Shown piece by piece: positions 46,800 to 56,307 of a stretch of 64,000 nucleotides of DNA; positions within the stretch are counted from its first letter, which is position 1, and every line of letters begins with the position of its first letter. Made by a program: the position numbers and the translations under genes. Source of the DNA: Paraburkholderia sp. FT54. Its GTDB lineage: Bacteria; Pseudomonadota; Gammaproteobacteria; Burkholderiales; Burkholderiaceae. The stretch covers positions 2,852,001 to 2,916,000 of the forward strand of contig NZ_CP134195.1 of assembly GCF_031585635.1 (NCBI RefSeq), written 5' to 3'. Below the pieces are notes generated by a model. That model was not told where the DNA came from and did not search any database. It worked only from the letters and a program-made list of their open reading frames with translations.

Positions 46800-47546
46800 A
46801 TGACGAAAGCCGTTCTGATCACCGGTGGCAGCCGCGGCATTGGCCGCGCGACCGCGCGTTTGCTGGGTGCGCGCGGCTGGTCCGTCGGCGTGAATTACGC
46901 GCAAAATCTCGCCGCGGCGCAAGACACCGCCGCCGAAGTGGAACGCGCCGGCGGCCGCGCCTTGACGCTTGCCGGCGACGTCGCGAATGAAGCCGACGTG
47001 CTCGCGATGTTCGATGCGCTTCAGCAGAAGTTCGGCCGGCTCGATGCACTCGTCAATAACGCCGGCATCGTCGCGCCGTCCAGCCAGCTCGCCGACATGG
47101 ACCTCGCGCGCCTGAAACGCATGTTCGACGTCAACGTACTGGGCGCGTATCTGTGCGCGCGCGAAGCCGCGCGGCGCATGTCCTCCGATCGCGGCGGCGC
47201 GGGCGGCGTGATCGTCAACGTGTCGTCGGCGGCGTCGCGGCTTGGTTCACCGAACGAATACGTCGACTATGCCGGCTCGAAAGGCGCCGTCGATACGATG
47301 ACGCTCGGTCTCGCCAAGGAACTCGGCCCGCGAGGCGTGCGCGTGAACGCGGTGCGCCCTGGTTTGATCGATACCGAGATCCACGCGAGCGGCGGCAAGC
47401 CCGAGCGCGCCGCGCAACTTGGCGCGAGCACGCCGCTCGGCCGCCCCGGCACGGCCGACGAAGTCGCGGAAACCATTGTGTGGTTATTGAGCGACGCCGC
47501 CTCGTACGTGACGGGCGCCCTGCTTGACGTGTCCGGCGGACGCTGA
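46800..47546 (+). CDS. SDR family oxidoreductase
   Basis: 248 residues, classical short-chain dehydrogenase. Cofactor site TGGSRGIGRATA, NNAGIVAP, catalytic Ser-Tyr-Lys in VSSAASRLGSPNEYVDYAGSK (Tyr and Lys four apart), and C-terminal PGLIDTEIHASGG. Resembles glucose/3-oxoacyl reductases; substrate unknown. Same strand, 24 bp after the LOG gene. Confidence 0.9.
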   Translation: MTKAVLITGGSRGIGRATARLLGARGWSVGVNYAQNLAAAQDTAAEVERAGGRALTLAGDVANEADVLAMFDALQQKFGRLDALVNNAGIVAPSSQLADMDLARLKRMFDVNVLGAYLCAREAARRMSSDRGGAGGVIVNVSSAASRLGSPNEYVDYAGSKGAVDTMTLGLAKELGPRGVRVNAVRPGLIDTEIHASGGKPERAAQLGASTPLGRPGTADEVAETIVWLLSDAASYVTGALLDVSGGR

Positions 47547-47604
47547 GCTTCTTTGTCCTCGTCCTGATGCGCCGCGCGCGTCGACCAGCAGCGGCGCATT
47601 GCAC

Positions 47605-48246
47605 CTAGAACGATGAACCGGGTTCGCGCAGGAAGGCAATTTCTTCTGCTGTCGAGGGACGCCCGAGCAACGCATTGCGATGCGGAAAGCGTCCGAACCG
47701 CTCGATGATTTCCGCGTGCCGCACCGCGGACCGGTAATACGACTCACTGCCCGGTTCCTTTTCCAACTGCTCGAATAGACGCAGCGACTCGCGCTGGCTG
47801 GCGAGCGTCTCGTCGTGCTCGAACGGCAGATAAGCAAATACGCGATGATGCACGGTAGGCAACAGGCGGTCGGCCCCGCTGGCAATCATCTGCTGCGCGG
47901 TACGCAATGCCTTCTGGTCGGCGGCGAACGCGCGCGCCGTGTTGCGATGACAATTGCGCGAGAACTGATCCAGCACGATGACCAGCGCCAGCGCGCCGAG
48001 CGGTGTTTGTGTCCAGTTGTCGAGCGCGGACTCGCGCGCCGAGTCGATCAGGGCACCGAAGCGTTCCCGCAGCATCGTGTCGAAAGCCGCGTTGCGTGAA
48101 AACCAGATTTTGCGCTCCGTGCCGAACTCCGGCGCGCCCGGTACGCCGAACCAGCAGTCGAGCACTTCGCGCGCTTCCTGCGGCAAGTCAGCATAGTCCG
48201 CGGATCCTGCGCCGGATGTCTGCCCCGAGCCCGGCCCGTTAGCCAT
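47605..48246 (-). CDS. DUF924 family protein
   Basis: 213 residues, helical, TPR-like DUF924 fold. Conserved segments: EVLDCWFGVPGAPEFG, LALVIVLDQFSRNCHRNTARAFAADQKAL and FAYLPFEHDETLASQ. Function unknown. Its first 8 bases overlap the end of the truncated haemoglobin gene, so both are co-translated. Converges with the SDR gene on plus. Confidence 0.9.
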   Translation of the reverse strand: MANGPGSGQTSGAGSADYADLPQEAREVLDCWFGVPGAPEFGTERKIWFSRNAAFDTMLRERFGALIDSARESALDNWTQTPLGALALVIVLDQFSRNCHRNTARAFAADQKALRTAQQMIASGADRLLPTVHHRVFAYLPFEHDETLASQRESLRLFEQLEKEPGSESYYRSAVRHAEIIERFGRFPHRNALLGRPSTAEEIAFLREPGSSF

Positions 48247-48652
48247 TCCGGTTGCGCATCCAGTCAGCCGTTTCGAAGAACGAGCCGAGCAGGCGCTCCC
48301 TCAGTGGCTCGGCAAGACCGACATCTTCCATGGCCCATGCCATGCATCTGAGCCACTGATCGCGCTCGCTGGATGCAATCGCGAACGGCAGATGCCGCGC
48401 GCGCAAGCGCGGATGACCGAACCGGCTGATGTAGTGATCGGGGCCGCCCATCCATCCGCACAAAAACCAGAAGAACTTGTCGCGCGAACCATCGAGCGAT
48501 TCCGGATGCAACGCGCGGATTCCAGCGAAGTCCGCTTCGAGATCCATCAAGTCGTAAAAGCGGTCGACCAGTTCGCGCACGCGCGCTTCGCCGCCCACCA
48601 GTTCGAAGGCCGTCGGCTGCGCCGCGGACACTTCGTCGTTCAAATCACTCAT
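48239..48652 (-). CDS. Group II truncated haemoglobin
   Basis: 137 residues, 2/2 globin fold. Group II features: FWFLCGWMGGPDHYISRFGH, the proximal-His segment PRLRARHLPF and Trp (G8) in ERDQWLRCMAWAM. Binds haem and small gases; probably an oxygen or nitric-oxide handling protein in the cytoplasm. 25 bp after the permease gene. Confidence 0.93.
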   Translation of the reverse strand: MSDLNDEVSAAQPTAFELVGGEARVRELVDRFYDLMDLEADFAGIRALHPESLDGSRDKFFWFLCGWMGGPDHYISRFGHPRLRARHLPFAIASSERDQWLRCMAWAMEDVGLAEPLRERLLGSFFETADWMRNRNG

Positions 48653-48677
48653 ACCTGCTCACTAACCGATAAAAAAA

Positions 48678-51260
48678 TCACGCGTCCCGCAACGATTGCA
48701 ACGCGGGCCGCGCGAGCACATGCCGCAAGCTCAACCAGCCGCCCACGCCAGCACACGCGATGCCGGCGGCAATGCCCGCCGGCAACAACCACGGGTCGAA
48801 GCTCAGATAAAACTCGAACACGCGCGTCGCCAACACATAGCCGATGACCTGCGCGCCAACGGCTGCCATCAGACCCGCCAATGCGCCCACCGCGACGAAC
48901 TCGGCGATCTGCACCGCCCGCACCTGGCGATGCGACGCGCCCAGCGCGCGCAGCAGCGCGGATTCTCGCATACGCTCATCGCGCGTGCCGGCAAGCGCCG
49001 CGTACAACACGAGCACACCCGCCGCGAGCGTGAACGCGAAAAGGAACTGCACCGCGCCGATCACCTGCTGCAAGACGCGCTGCACCTGCGCGAGAATCGG
49101 ACCGGTGTCGATGGCCGTGAGATTTGGATAGGCGGCGATCAGGCCGTCGATGGTCGACTGTTTTTCCTGCGGCAGATGGAAGCTCGTGATGAAGGTCGCC
49201 GGGAAATCCTGCAGTGCGGCGGGCGGCATCAGCACGAAGAAGTTGACTTTGAACGACCCCCAATCGAGCTTGCGCACACTCGTGACCGGCGCGTCGATCT
49301 GCAAGCCGGTCACGTCGAAACGCAGGACGTCGCCGGGCTTCACGTTGATCAGCTTGGCGAGTCCCTGCTCGATCGAAATCTGCGGCGTTTTCGTGTCGCC
49401 GTACCATGTGCCGGCGGCGAGGCGATTGTCCTCGGGCAGCTCGGTCGTGTACGACAGATTGAATTCGCGATCCACGAGACGCTTGGCATCGTCGCCCTTG
49501 AACGCGTCCGGATTGACCGGCTTGCCGTTGATCGCCGTCAGGCGCCCGCGCACCATCGGTGCGAGTACCGTGCCGGGCACGCCATGCGTGCTGAGATACT
49601 GCGTGACGGCGTCGCGCTGGTCGGGCTGAATGTCGATGATGAATTCGTTCGGCGCGTCCGGCGGCGTCGATTTGCGCCAGCCGGCCACCAGGTCGTTGCG
49701 CGTCATGGCGATCAGCAACAGGCACATCAGGCCGATGCCGAGCGCGGTGATCTGCAATGCGCTCGCGCTGCTGCGCCGTTCGAGCGACGCCAGCGCATAA
49801 CGCCAGCCAATCCCCGCATTCACGCGCTCGCTGCGCACCACGCGCGCCGCGCCCCACAACGCCAGCCGCGCGATGCACGCGAACACCAGCAAGCCGCCCG
49901 CGAAACCGCCCGCCACGATCCCGCCGAGCTTCAGTTCGCCCGCCGCGACGATCAACAGCGCGGCGAACAGGACGATGCCGAGCGCGTAAGCCGCCCACGC
50001 GGTGCGTCCCGCTTCGCCCCATTCGCGGCGCAGCACGCGCACCGGCGGCACACGCGTGAGCGGCAACAGCGGCGGCAACGCGAAGCCCAGCAACAGCACG
50101 AGACCGGCCGCGATGCCTTCGAGCGCCGGCCATGCCGTCGGATACGGCAGCGCGACATCGATCAGACTGCCGAGCCACGTGAGCAGCGCGAGATGCCCGA
50201 GATAACCGAGCGCCACGCCCAGCGCGCCGCCCATCAAACCGAGTCCGACGAATTCGAGCGTGAAGAGCGCGCGCAAACTTGACTGGCTGACGCCGAGACA
50301 ACGCATCGCCGCGCAGCCGTCCAGATGCCGGCGCATATAGCGATGCGCGGCCATTGCGATTGCCACGGCCGCCAGCAACGCGGTGAGCAGCGAGACGAGC
50401 GTGAGGAAGTGACTCGCGCGATCGAGCGTCTGGCGCACTTGCGGCTGGCCGTCCTGCAAGGATTCGAGCGCGACCCCACGCATCTTGCCGCCGTCCACCC
50501 GCTCGTGCGCGAACTGCGCGAAATGCGCCACCGACTCGTCAGACCCGGCCACCAGCAAGCGGTACGTCACACGGCTGCCGTAGGTGACGAGGCCGGTCGA
50601 GGCTACGTCGTCGGCGCGCAGCATCAGGCGCGGCGAAAAATTGACGAATGAGAAACCACGGTCGAGCTCGCGCGTGATCACCGCGCCGATCGTGAAGTTG
50701 CGACCGCCGACTTTCACCGCATCGCCGATATGCACCTTCAACGCGTCGAGCAGCGCCTGATCGACCCATACGGTGCCCGGCGACGGAATCGCTTGCGCCG
50801 GATGGTCCGCCGCGCCCGGCGCCGACGCGATGCGCAACGCGCCGCGCAGCGGATAACCCGGCGACACCGCCTTGATGGCGGCGAGCCGCGAAACCGGCTG
50901 CGCGCCGGTCGAATTGATCATGCTGGGAAAGATCGCCGTGGTGGCGGTGTTCAGACCGAGCGCTTTGGCTTGACCGGCGAATTGCGGATCGACCGGATGA
51001 TCGGACCGCACGATGAAGTCGGCGGCAATCATGCGCCGCGCGTCGCGCTCGAGCCCCTGGTGCAGACGATCAGCCAGAAAGCCGACACTCGACAAAGCCG
51101 CCACGGCCAGAACCAGCGCCAGCAGGAGCACCGTCAACTCGCCCGCGCGCCAGTCGCGCGACGTCATGCGAATGGCCTGGCGCACCAGATCCAAGCCGCC
51201 GAACCGGCGCGTCGCAGGTAAAGCCCTGCGCGCCGTGGAACCCCGTACCGTATCGCTCAA
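48678..51260 (-). CDS. FtsX-like ABC transporter permease (large, YbbP-like)
   Basis: 860 residues from a TTG at 51260 overlapping the upstream stop (TTGA); an ATG at 51167 is an alternative but would cut the conserved RQAIRMTSRDWRAGEL entrance helix. Two MacB-PCD/FtsX repeats: membrane helices near the N-terminus, a group of helices mid-protein (FLTLVSLLTALLAAVAIAMAA) and four at the C-terminus (FAFTLAAGVLVLYAALAGTRDERMRESALLRALGASHRQV). Such permeases work with a LolD-like ATPase, here absent nearby. Possibly exports lipid or lipoprotein-like cargo. Confidence 0.88.
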   Translation of the reverse strand: MSDTVRGSTARRALPATRRFGGLDLVRQAIRMTSRDWRAGELTVLLLALVLAVAALSSVGFLADRLHQGLERDARRMIAADFIVRSDHPVDPQFAGQAKALGLNTATTAIFPSMINSTGAQPVSRLAAIKAVSPGYPLRGALRIASAPGAADHPAQAIPSPGTVWVDQALLDALKVHIGDAVKVGGRNFTIGAVITRELDRGFSFVNFSPRLMLRADDVASTGLVTYGSRVTYRLLVAGSDESVAHFAQFAHERVDGGKMRGVALESLQDGQPQVRQTLDRASHFLTLVSLLTALLAAVAIAMAAHRYMRRHLDGCAAMRCLGVSQSSLRALFTLEFVGLGLMGGALGVALGYLGHLALLTWLGSLIDVALPYPTAWPALEGIAAGLVLLLGFALPPLLPLTRVPPVRVLRREWGEAGRTAWAAYALGIVLFAALLIVAAGELKLGGIVAGGFAGGLLVFACIARLALWGAARVVRSERVNAGIGWRYALASLERRSSASALQITALGIGLMCLLLIAMTRNDLVAGWRKSTPPDAPNEFIIDIQPDQRDAVTQYLSTHGVPGTVLAPMVRGRLTAINGKPVNPDAFKGDDAKRLVDREFNLSYTTELPEDNRLAAGTWYGDTKTPQISIEQGLAKLINVKPGDVLRFDVTGLQIDAPVTSVRKLDWGSFKVNFFVLMPPAALQDFPATFITSFHLPQEKQSTIDGLIAAYPNLTAIDTGPILAQVQRVLQQVIGAVQFLFAFTLAAGVLVLYAALAGTRDERMRESALLRALGASHRQVRAVQIAEFVAVGALAGLMAAVGAQVIGYVLATRVFEFYLSFDPWLLPAGIAAGIACAGVGGWLSLRHVLARPALQSLRDA

Positions 51261-51868
51261 TCGTGCCTGCTCCTGGCAAAGCGCGACACCATATGCGTCG
51301 CCATGCCGCGAAAACCGCCCTGCACCCCACGCCAGAGCCGCGGCAATGCCCAGCCGGCCAGCATCAGGAAGCCCACCATCAACACCAGAAAGACAAGCGG
51401 CACGAACAGCGCGAGCAGCATGCCGCCGAATACGAGCCCGTCCTCGGCGGTCGAGGTCACGACATTCGACACCGGTTCCGGCGACAGATTGATCAGCGCG
51501 CGCGTGCCCGCCTTGGCGAGGTGCGCCGTGCCCGCCAGCGTGCCGCCCGCGAGCGCGGCCACGGTCAACAGCGCCGGATCGGCATGGCCGAGCGCGCCGG
51601 CCGCCAGCACGGCGCCCGCTGGAATGCGAATGAAGGTATGGACCGCGTCCCACAGCGAATCGAACGCGGGGATCTTGTCGGCGAGGAATTCGGTGACGGT
51701 CAGCACGCCCGCCACGCCGATGACCCACGGCGAAGACAACGCGGAGAGCGTATCGGGAAGATGGACGAGGCCGAGCCGAGCGAACACGCCGGCCAGCAGT
51801 ACCGTCAGATAGAGGCGCAGGCCGCTGCCCCATGAGAGGCCCGCCGCGAGCGAAAGTGATTCAAGCAT
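51257..51868 (-). CDS. DUF4126 family membrane protein
   Basis: 203 residues, about five membrane segments (GLRLYLTVLLAGVFARLGL, VIGVAGVLTVTEFLADKIP, LLALFVPLVFLVLMVGFLML). The conserved core KIPAFDSLWDAVHTFIRIPAGA and GTAHLAKAGTRALINLSPEPVSN mark DUF4126. Function unknown. Upstream and overlapping by 4 bp with the permease, so perhaps a partner. First gene of the four-gene minus-strand operon. Confidence 0.88.
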   Translation of the reverse strand: MLESLSLAAGLSWGSGLRLYLTVLLAGVFARLGLVHLPDTLSALSSPWVIGVAGVLTVTEFLADKIPAFDSLWDAVHTFIRIPAGAVLAAGALGHADPALLTVAALAGGTLAGTAHLAKAGTRALINLSPEPVSNVVTSTAEDGLVFGGMLLALFVPLVFLVLMVGFLMLAGWALPRLWRGVQGGFRGMATHMVSRFARSRHD

Positions 51869-52125
51869 GGCCGCCTCCAGGCGCGCTGTGCGTGCCGGGC
51901 GCTTCGACTGGCCGCTAATGGGGAAGCCGCATCGAAGTCGTCAGACCCGCGCCAAGCCGGTCGCGCCAAATGGGCCGCGGACAATTTCAGGTTGGATTCG
52001 ATCTCATTATAGCCACGTTAATTCGCAGAACGCAGAGCGGACAATAACTGGGGGTTCAAATGGAAGCGCGCGCCGGGCGCAGGCAGATGGTGAAAGACGC
52101 CCGGCGGCGGTCTGGAATGCGGGGC

Positions 52126-52446
52126 TCAATGCCCGGAAGACAGCTTCAACCCGATCAGTCCGATCACGATCAGCGCCGCGCTGGCGACGCGCGCGACGGT
52201 CAAGGCCTCGCCCATCATCACGATCCCGAAGACGAACGCGCCGACCGCGCCGATCCCTGTCCACACCGCATAGGCGGTGCCGAGCGGCAACTGGCGCATG
52301 GCCATGGCGAGCAGCGCAAAGCTGCCGAGCGCGGTCACGACCGTGAACACGGAAGGCCAGAGACGGGTGAAACCTTCGGAGGTTTTGAGTCCGGCCGCCC
52401 ACGCGACTTCGAGCAAACCGGCAATCAACAGCAGAATCCAGGACAT
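52126..52446 (-). CDS. sugE: Guanidinium exporter / SMR-family efflux protein
   Basis: 106 residues, four membrane helices, small multidrug resistance family. The conserved membrane-embedded Glu is in [39 protein letters not shown] is the typical second signature of the Gdx/SugE subgroup. The gene is preceded by a guanidine-II riboswitch (52468-52507), so guanidinium export is its likely job (also named gdx). ATG 52446 has GGAG 7 bases before it. Confidence 0.93.
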   Translation of the reverse strand: MSWILLLIAGLLEVAWAAGLKTSEGFTRLWPSVFTVVTALGSFALLAMAMRQLPLGTAYAVWTGIGAVGAFVFGIVMMGEALTVARVASAALIVIGLIGLKLSSGH

Positions 52447-52467
52447 GAGACAGCTCCATGGTCAGAT

Positions 52468-52507
52468 GGGGCCGTCCCCGTTTGTGAAACCGCAAGGTCG
52501 TCCTTAC
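52468..52507 (-). promoter_or_regulatory. Guanidine-II (mini-ykkC) riboswitch
   Basis: On the minus strand two hairpins occur in tandem: GTAAGG-ACGA-CCTTGC (52507-52492) and GGGG-ACGG-CCCC (52479-52468), separated by a 12-base linker. Two stems with ACGR tetraloops ahead of a sugE gene are the defining features of the mini-ykkC class. The second stem ends 10 bases before the GGAG ribosome-binding site, so ligand binding likely frees translation. Confidence 0.88.
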
Positions 52508-52515
52508 GATCCGTA

Positions 52516-52521
52516 ATTGTA
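52516..52521 (-). promoter_or_regulatory. -10 element for sugE
   Basis: Minus-strand TACAAT (5 of 6 consensus). Transcription would start about at 52509, i.e. at the very base where the riboswitch begins. The -35 is weak. Confidence 0.55.
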
Positions 52522-52599
52522 GCAAAGCCGCCTCAACGACACCGGCAGCGGCCCGCTGCCAGGAAGCGCGCCGCGCTGTGGCAAATTACCCACACAATC

Positions 52600-53298
52600 T
52601 CAAACCGCGCCCACCAGCCGGTATCCGACACCCGTTTCCGTGATGATGTGTTCCGGCTGCGCCGGATCGCGTTCGAGCTTGCCGCGCAGATGCGCCATAT
52701 AGATGCGCAGATAGTGATGGCTCTCGACATGCGACGGCCCCCACACGTCGCGCAGCAACTGCCGGTGCGTCAGCACGCGGCCGGCATGGCGCACGAGCGT
52801 CGCGAGCAGCCGGTATTCGATCGGCGTCAGATGCACGACGACGCCGTCGCGGCTCACCTGCCGCAGCGCCAGGTCGACGGTTACCGTGCCGAAGCGCACC
52901 TGCGGCGATTCGTTGGCGCCGCCTTGATTGCGCCGCCGCATATGCGCGCGGATCCGCGCCAGCAGTTCGGACACGCCGAACGGCTTGGTGAGGTAGTCGT
53001 CCGCGCCGGCATCGAGCGCGGCGACTTTCTCGCTCTCCTGGGTGCGCGCCGACAGCACGATCACCGGCAGCTCGCTCCAGCCGCGCAGTTCGCGGATGAC
53101 GTCGAGACCGTCGGTGTCGGGCAGGCCGAGATCGACGATCACCAGATCGGGCTTGCGCGTCGCGGCTTCGACGAGACCCTGCTTGCCGGTTTCGGCGTCG
53201 TGCACGACGATGCCCTCGCCTTCCAGCGCCGTTCGCACAAAGCGGCGAATCTGCTTTTCGTCTTCGATCAGGACGACGGTGATGCTGGGGTCACTCAT
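52600..53298 (-). CDS. kdpE: Two-component response regulator KdpE
   Basis: 232 residues, OmpR family. Receiver domain with acidic pocket (LIEDEKQIRR), phospho-acceptor Asp in PDLVIVDLGLPD, and Lys in DDYLTKPFG; C-terminal winged helix (HLTPIEYRLLATLVRHAGRV ... YLRIYMAHLRGKLE). Activates kdpFABC at low potassium. Overlaps the end of kdpD by 8 bp. Confidence 0.96.
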   Translation of the reverse strand: MSDPSITVVLIEDEKQIRRFVRTALEGEGIVVHDAETGKQGLVEAATRKPDLVIVDLGLPDTDGLDVIRELRGWSELPVIVLSARTQESEKVAALDAGADDYLTKPFGVSELLARIRAHMRRRNQGGANESPQVRFGTVTVDLALRQVSRDGVVVHLTPIEYRLLATLVRHAGRVLTHRQLLRDVWGPSHVESHHYLRIYMAHLRGKLERDPAQPEHIITETGVGYRLVGAV

Positions 53299-56125
53299 GG
53301 CTAGGCTTGGAAAGCGGGTTAAGAGTTGAATCGCCGCCGGTGTCGACGTGGGTCAGGGAATCGGCGCCTTCGTTTTCCAGTGCATCCGGTGCGTCGGGCG
53401 GCGTTTCCACCGGCAGCGTGAACCAGAAGCGCGCGCCCTCGACACGGCCGTCCGCCGACACGCGATTGAGCGCGCCGATTGTACCGCCATGCGCCTCGAC
53501 GATCGCGCGGCAGATCGCGAGGCCCAGGCCGATGCCCGGCTTGGCCGACTCCTTCTCGCCGCGGGTGAACTTCTCGAACACCCGCGCTTCCATGCCGGCG
53601 GGCAGGCCAGGACCGGTATCGTCCACCGTGACGCGCACGAACGACTTGCCGTCCGCGTCGAGACGCTGCGCGCCGATCGTCAGCGGCGTGGCCGGCACGG
53701 TGTATTTGGCGGCGTTCTCGAACAGGTTGGAGAAGAGCCGCTCCATCAGCACGGCGTCGAGGTGCAAGAGCGGCAGATCAGCGGGCAGTTTCACCTGCAC
53801 CGGATGATTCGCCAGCACGCGTTTGCACGCGCGCAGCGCGGCGCCCACCGTTTCTTCGAGCAGCGTCCATTGCTGATTCAGTTGCAGACTGCCCGCCTGC
53901 AGGCGGGCCATGTCGAGCAGATTCGTGACGATGCCGGTCATGCGCAGCGCTTCCTCGTGAATCGCTTCGACCAGCTCGCTGTTGGGCTGCGCCTCGGGCG
54001 ATTGCGCCAGCATCGACGAGAAGCCGACGATGGTCGTCAACGGCGTGCGCAGATCGTGCGAGATTGCCGACAACAACGAGTTGCGCAGGCGCTCCGACTC
54101 CATGTTGACGAGCGCATCGCGCGCGATGTCCACGTAATGCACCCGTTCCAGCGCGAGCGCGATCTGCGCGGCGAACGCGTCGAGCATGCGCTGCTGCTCG
54201 GGCACGTCGAGTTCGCCCTTGTCGCGCATCACGACCGCGAGCACGCCGCGCGTGCGCATCGGCGCCTTGAGCGGCAGGTACAGCGCGGCGGCGGCCGGCA
54301 GCGTGTCGGTGCCGTGGCCGGCCGGCTTCTGCTGATCGTAGACCCACTGGCCGACGTCGCTATCGAGCATCTCGCCTTCGAGCGTGATCGCCGCGTCCGG
54401 ATCCTCGATCTTCTGCTTCACCTGATCGGCGCTGTCCGGCAACAGAATCGCCACGCGCGCGCCGAACACCTCGCTCACATGACGGCTGCCGATGCCGACG
54501 ATCTGTTCCATGGTCAGCGCCGCGGCCAGTTCGCGCGCCATCGCGTACATCGCGCCGGTGCGCTGCTCGCGGCGCCGCGCCACGCTCGCCTCGCGGCGCA
54601 GGCTCGAGGTCAGATGGCTGATCACCAGCGAGGTCAGCAGCATGCCCAGGAAGGTCAGCAGATACTGCGTATCGGAAACCGTCAGCGACATGCGCGGCGG
54701 CACGAAGAAAAAGTCGAACGCGGCTACGCTCATGAACGACAGCACCACGCCGGGGCCGCGCCCGAGCTTCGCCGCCGCGAAGATCACGCCGAGCAGATAC
54801 AGCATGACGAGGTTGGTCAGATCGATATGCTCGCTCAACTGACTCGCCAGCAGCGTGATGGCCGCGCAGATCAACAGCGCGAAGCCGTATGCGCGCGGCG
54901 GCGAGCGGCGTTCGCGCGCCGCGCTCAGTGCCTCGCGCCATGCGTTCGCGGTGGTGTTCAGCAGATGGCGATGCTCGCCGCTGTCGAGTTCGGACGAGGC
55001 ACGAATCAGCGTGAGATCGAGATCGCCCGCCTTCTCGGCGATACGTTCGCCGAGCGGTCGCCACAGCCAGCGCTTCACGCCCGTGCGCAACGACGCGCCG
55101 GCCACCAGCTTCGACACGTTGCGCGCCTGCGCATAGCCGATCAACGCGACGGCTGCGTCGGCGGCCGCGAGCGTCGCGGTTTCGGCGCCGAGTTCAGCGG
55201 CGAGCTTCAAAGCGTTCAGCGTGCGTTCGCGGCGCTCATCCGGCAAACGCTGCAGCGCCGGCGTCTCCACATAGACGGCGATCCAGTCGGCCTTCAGGCT
55301 GGCGGCCAGACGCGCCGCCGCGCGCACCAGCATCGGCGCTTCCGGGCCGGGGCCGACGCACACCAGCAAGCGCTCGCGCGCCTGCCAGATGCGTTGGATG
55401 GAACGGTCGGCGCGATACTCGCGCATTTGCGCATCGACACGATCCGCGGTGCGGCGCAGCGCCAGCTCGCGCAGCGCGATCAGATTGCCTTTGCGAAAGA
55501 AGTTGCGCACCGCCCGCTCGGCCTGCTGCGGCATGTACACCTTGCCGTCGCGCATCCGGTCGAGCAGTTCCTCGGCGGGCAAGTCGACCAGCGTGACTTC
55601 GTCGGCGCGATCGAACACGCGGTCCGGCACCGTCTCCCAGACACGAATACCGGTGATCTGGCCGACCACGTCGTTCAGGCTTTCGAGGTGCTGGACGTTG
55701 ACCGTCGTATAGACGTCGATGCCCGCGTCGAGCAACTCGTACACGTCCTGCCAGCGCTTCAGATGCCGCGCGCCCTGCACGTTCGAATGCGCGAGTTCGT
55801 CGACCAGAATCAGTGCCGGCTTGCGGGCGAGCGCGGCGTCGAGATCGAACTCGCCGAGCTTGCGGCCGCGATATTCGATATGCGCGAGCGGCAGCACGTC
55901 GAGACCGTCGAGCAGCGCAGCGGTTTCGGTGCGGCCATGCGTTTCGGCGATGCCGACCACCACGTCCGCGCCTTCATCGTGACGCCGGCGCGCGGCCTGC
56001 AACATCGCATAGGTTTTGCCGACGCCCGCCGACGCGCCGAAAAAAATCTTCAGCCTGCCTCGCTGACGTTTTTCTTCGTCGCGTTGCAGCTTGTCGAGTA
56101 ACTCATCGGGATCGGGGCGGTTCAT
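53291..56125 (-). CDS. kdpD: Sensor histidine kinase KdpD
   Basis: 944 residues. N-terminal KdpD domain with Walker A GASAGVGKTYAML and VDELAHSN, universal-stress-like domain (250-370), four membrane helices (about 400-500), GAF domain, HisKA H-box AISHDLRTPLTT and HATPase domain (NLFENAAKY, DTGPGLP). Senses potassium limitation and phosphorylates KdpE. ATG 56125 is preferred over the in-frame TTG at 56131. Separated from kdpC by 182 bp with a terminator, so it may also be transcribed separately. Confidence 0.96.
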   Translation of the reverse strand: MNRPDPDELLDKLQRDEEKRQRGRLKIFFGASAGVGKTYAMLQAARRRHDEGADVVVGIAETHGRTETAALLDGLDVLPLAHIEYRGRKLGEFDLDAALARKPALILVDELAHSNVQGARHLKRWQDVYELLDAGIDVYTTVNVQHLESLNDVVGQITGIRVWETVPDRVFDRADEVTLVDLPAEELLDRMRDGKVYMPQQAERAVRNFFRKGNLIALRELALRRTADRVDAQMREYRADRSIQRIWQARERLLVCVGPGPEAPMLVRAAARLAASLKADWIAVYVETPALQRLPDERRERTLNALKLAAELGAETATLAAADAAVALIGYAQARNVSKLVAGASLRTGVKRWLWRPLGERIAEKAGDLDLTLIRASSELDSGEHRHLLNTTANAWREALSAARERRSPPRAYGFALLICAAITLLASQLSEHIDLTNLVMLYLLGVIFAAAKLGRGPGVVLSFMSVAAFDFFFVPPRMSLTVSDTQYLLTFLGMLLTSLVISHLTSSLRREASVARRREQRTGAMYAMARELAAALTMEQIVGIGSRHVSEVFGARVAILLPDSADQVKQKIEDPDAAITLEGEMLDSDVGQWVYDQQKPAGHGTDTLPAAAALYLPLKAPMRTRGVLAVVMRDKGELDVPEQQRMLDAFAAQIALALERVHYVDIARDALVNMESERLRNSLLSAISHDLRTPLTTIVGFSSMLAQSPEAQPNSELVEAIHEEALRMTGIVTNLLDMARLQAGSLQLNQQWTLLEETVGAALRACKRVLANHPVQVKLPADLPLLHLDAVLMERLFSNLFENAAKYTVPATPLTIGAQRLDADGKSFVRVTVDDTGPGLPAGMEARVFEKFTRGEKESAKPGIGLGLAICRAIVEAHGGTIGALNRVSADGRVEGARFWFTLPVETPPDAPDALENEGADSLTHVDTGGDSTLNPLSKPSHE

Positions 56126-56245
56126 GCTCAATGGTTTTCATGGTTGGGCGAGCGGCGGTGTGTGCATGGTGGCACGACGGCGAGCCGGCCGCAAATGGCG
56201 GCCACAGCATATAACGCTCGCCACACCTTCGTCGCGCCGTCAAAA

Positions 56246-56280
56246 GGCAAAGGCGGAGTCGCGCGGACGCCGCCTTTGCC
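56246..56280 (-). terminator. Terminator/attenuator between kdpC and kdpD
   Basis: GGCAAAGGCGG (56246-56256) pairs with CCGCCTTTGCC (56270-56280); followed on minus by TTTTG. It would lower kdpDE expression relative to kdpFABC. Confidence 0.7.
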
Positions 56281-56307
56281 CAGCGAAGCGCTGCTGCGTT
56301 TCGTCGA

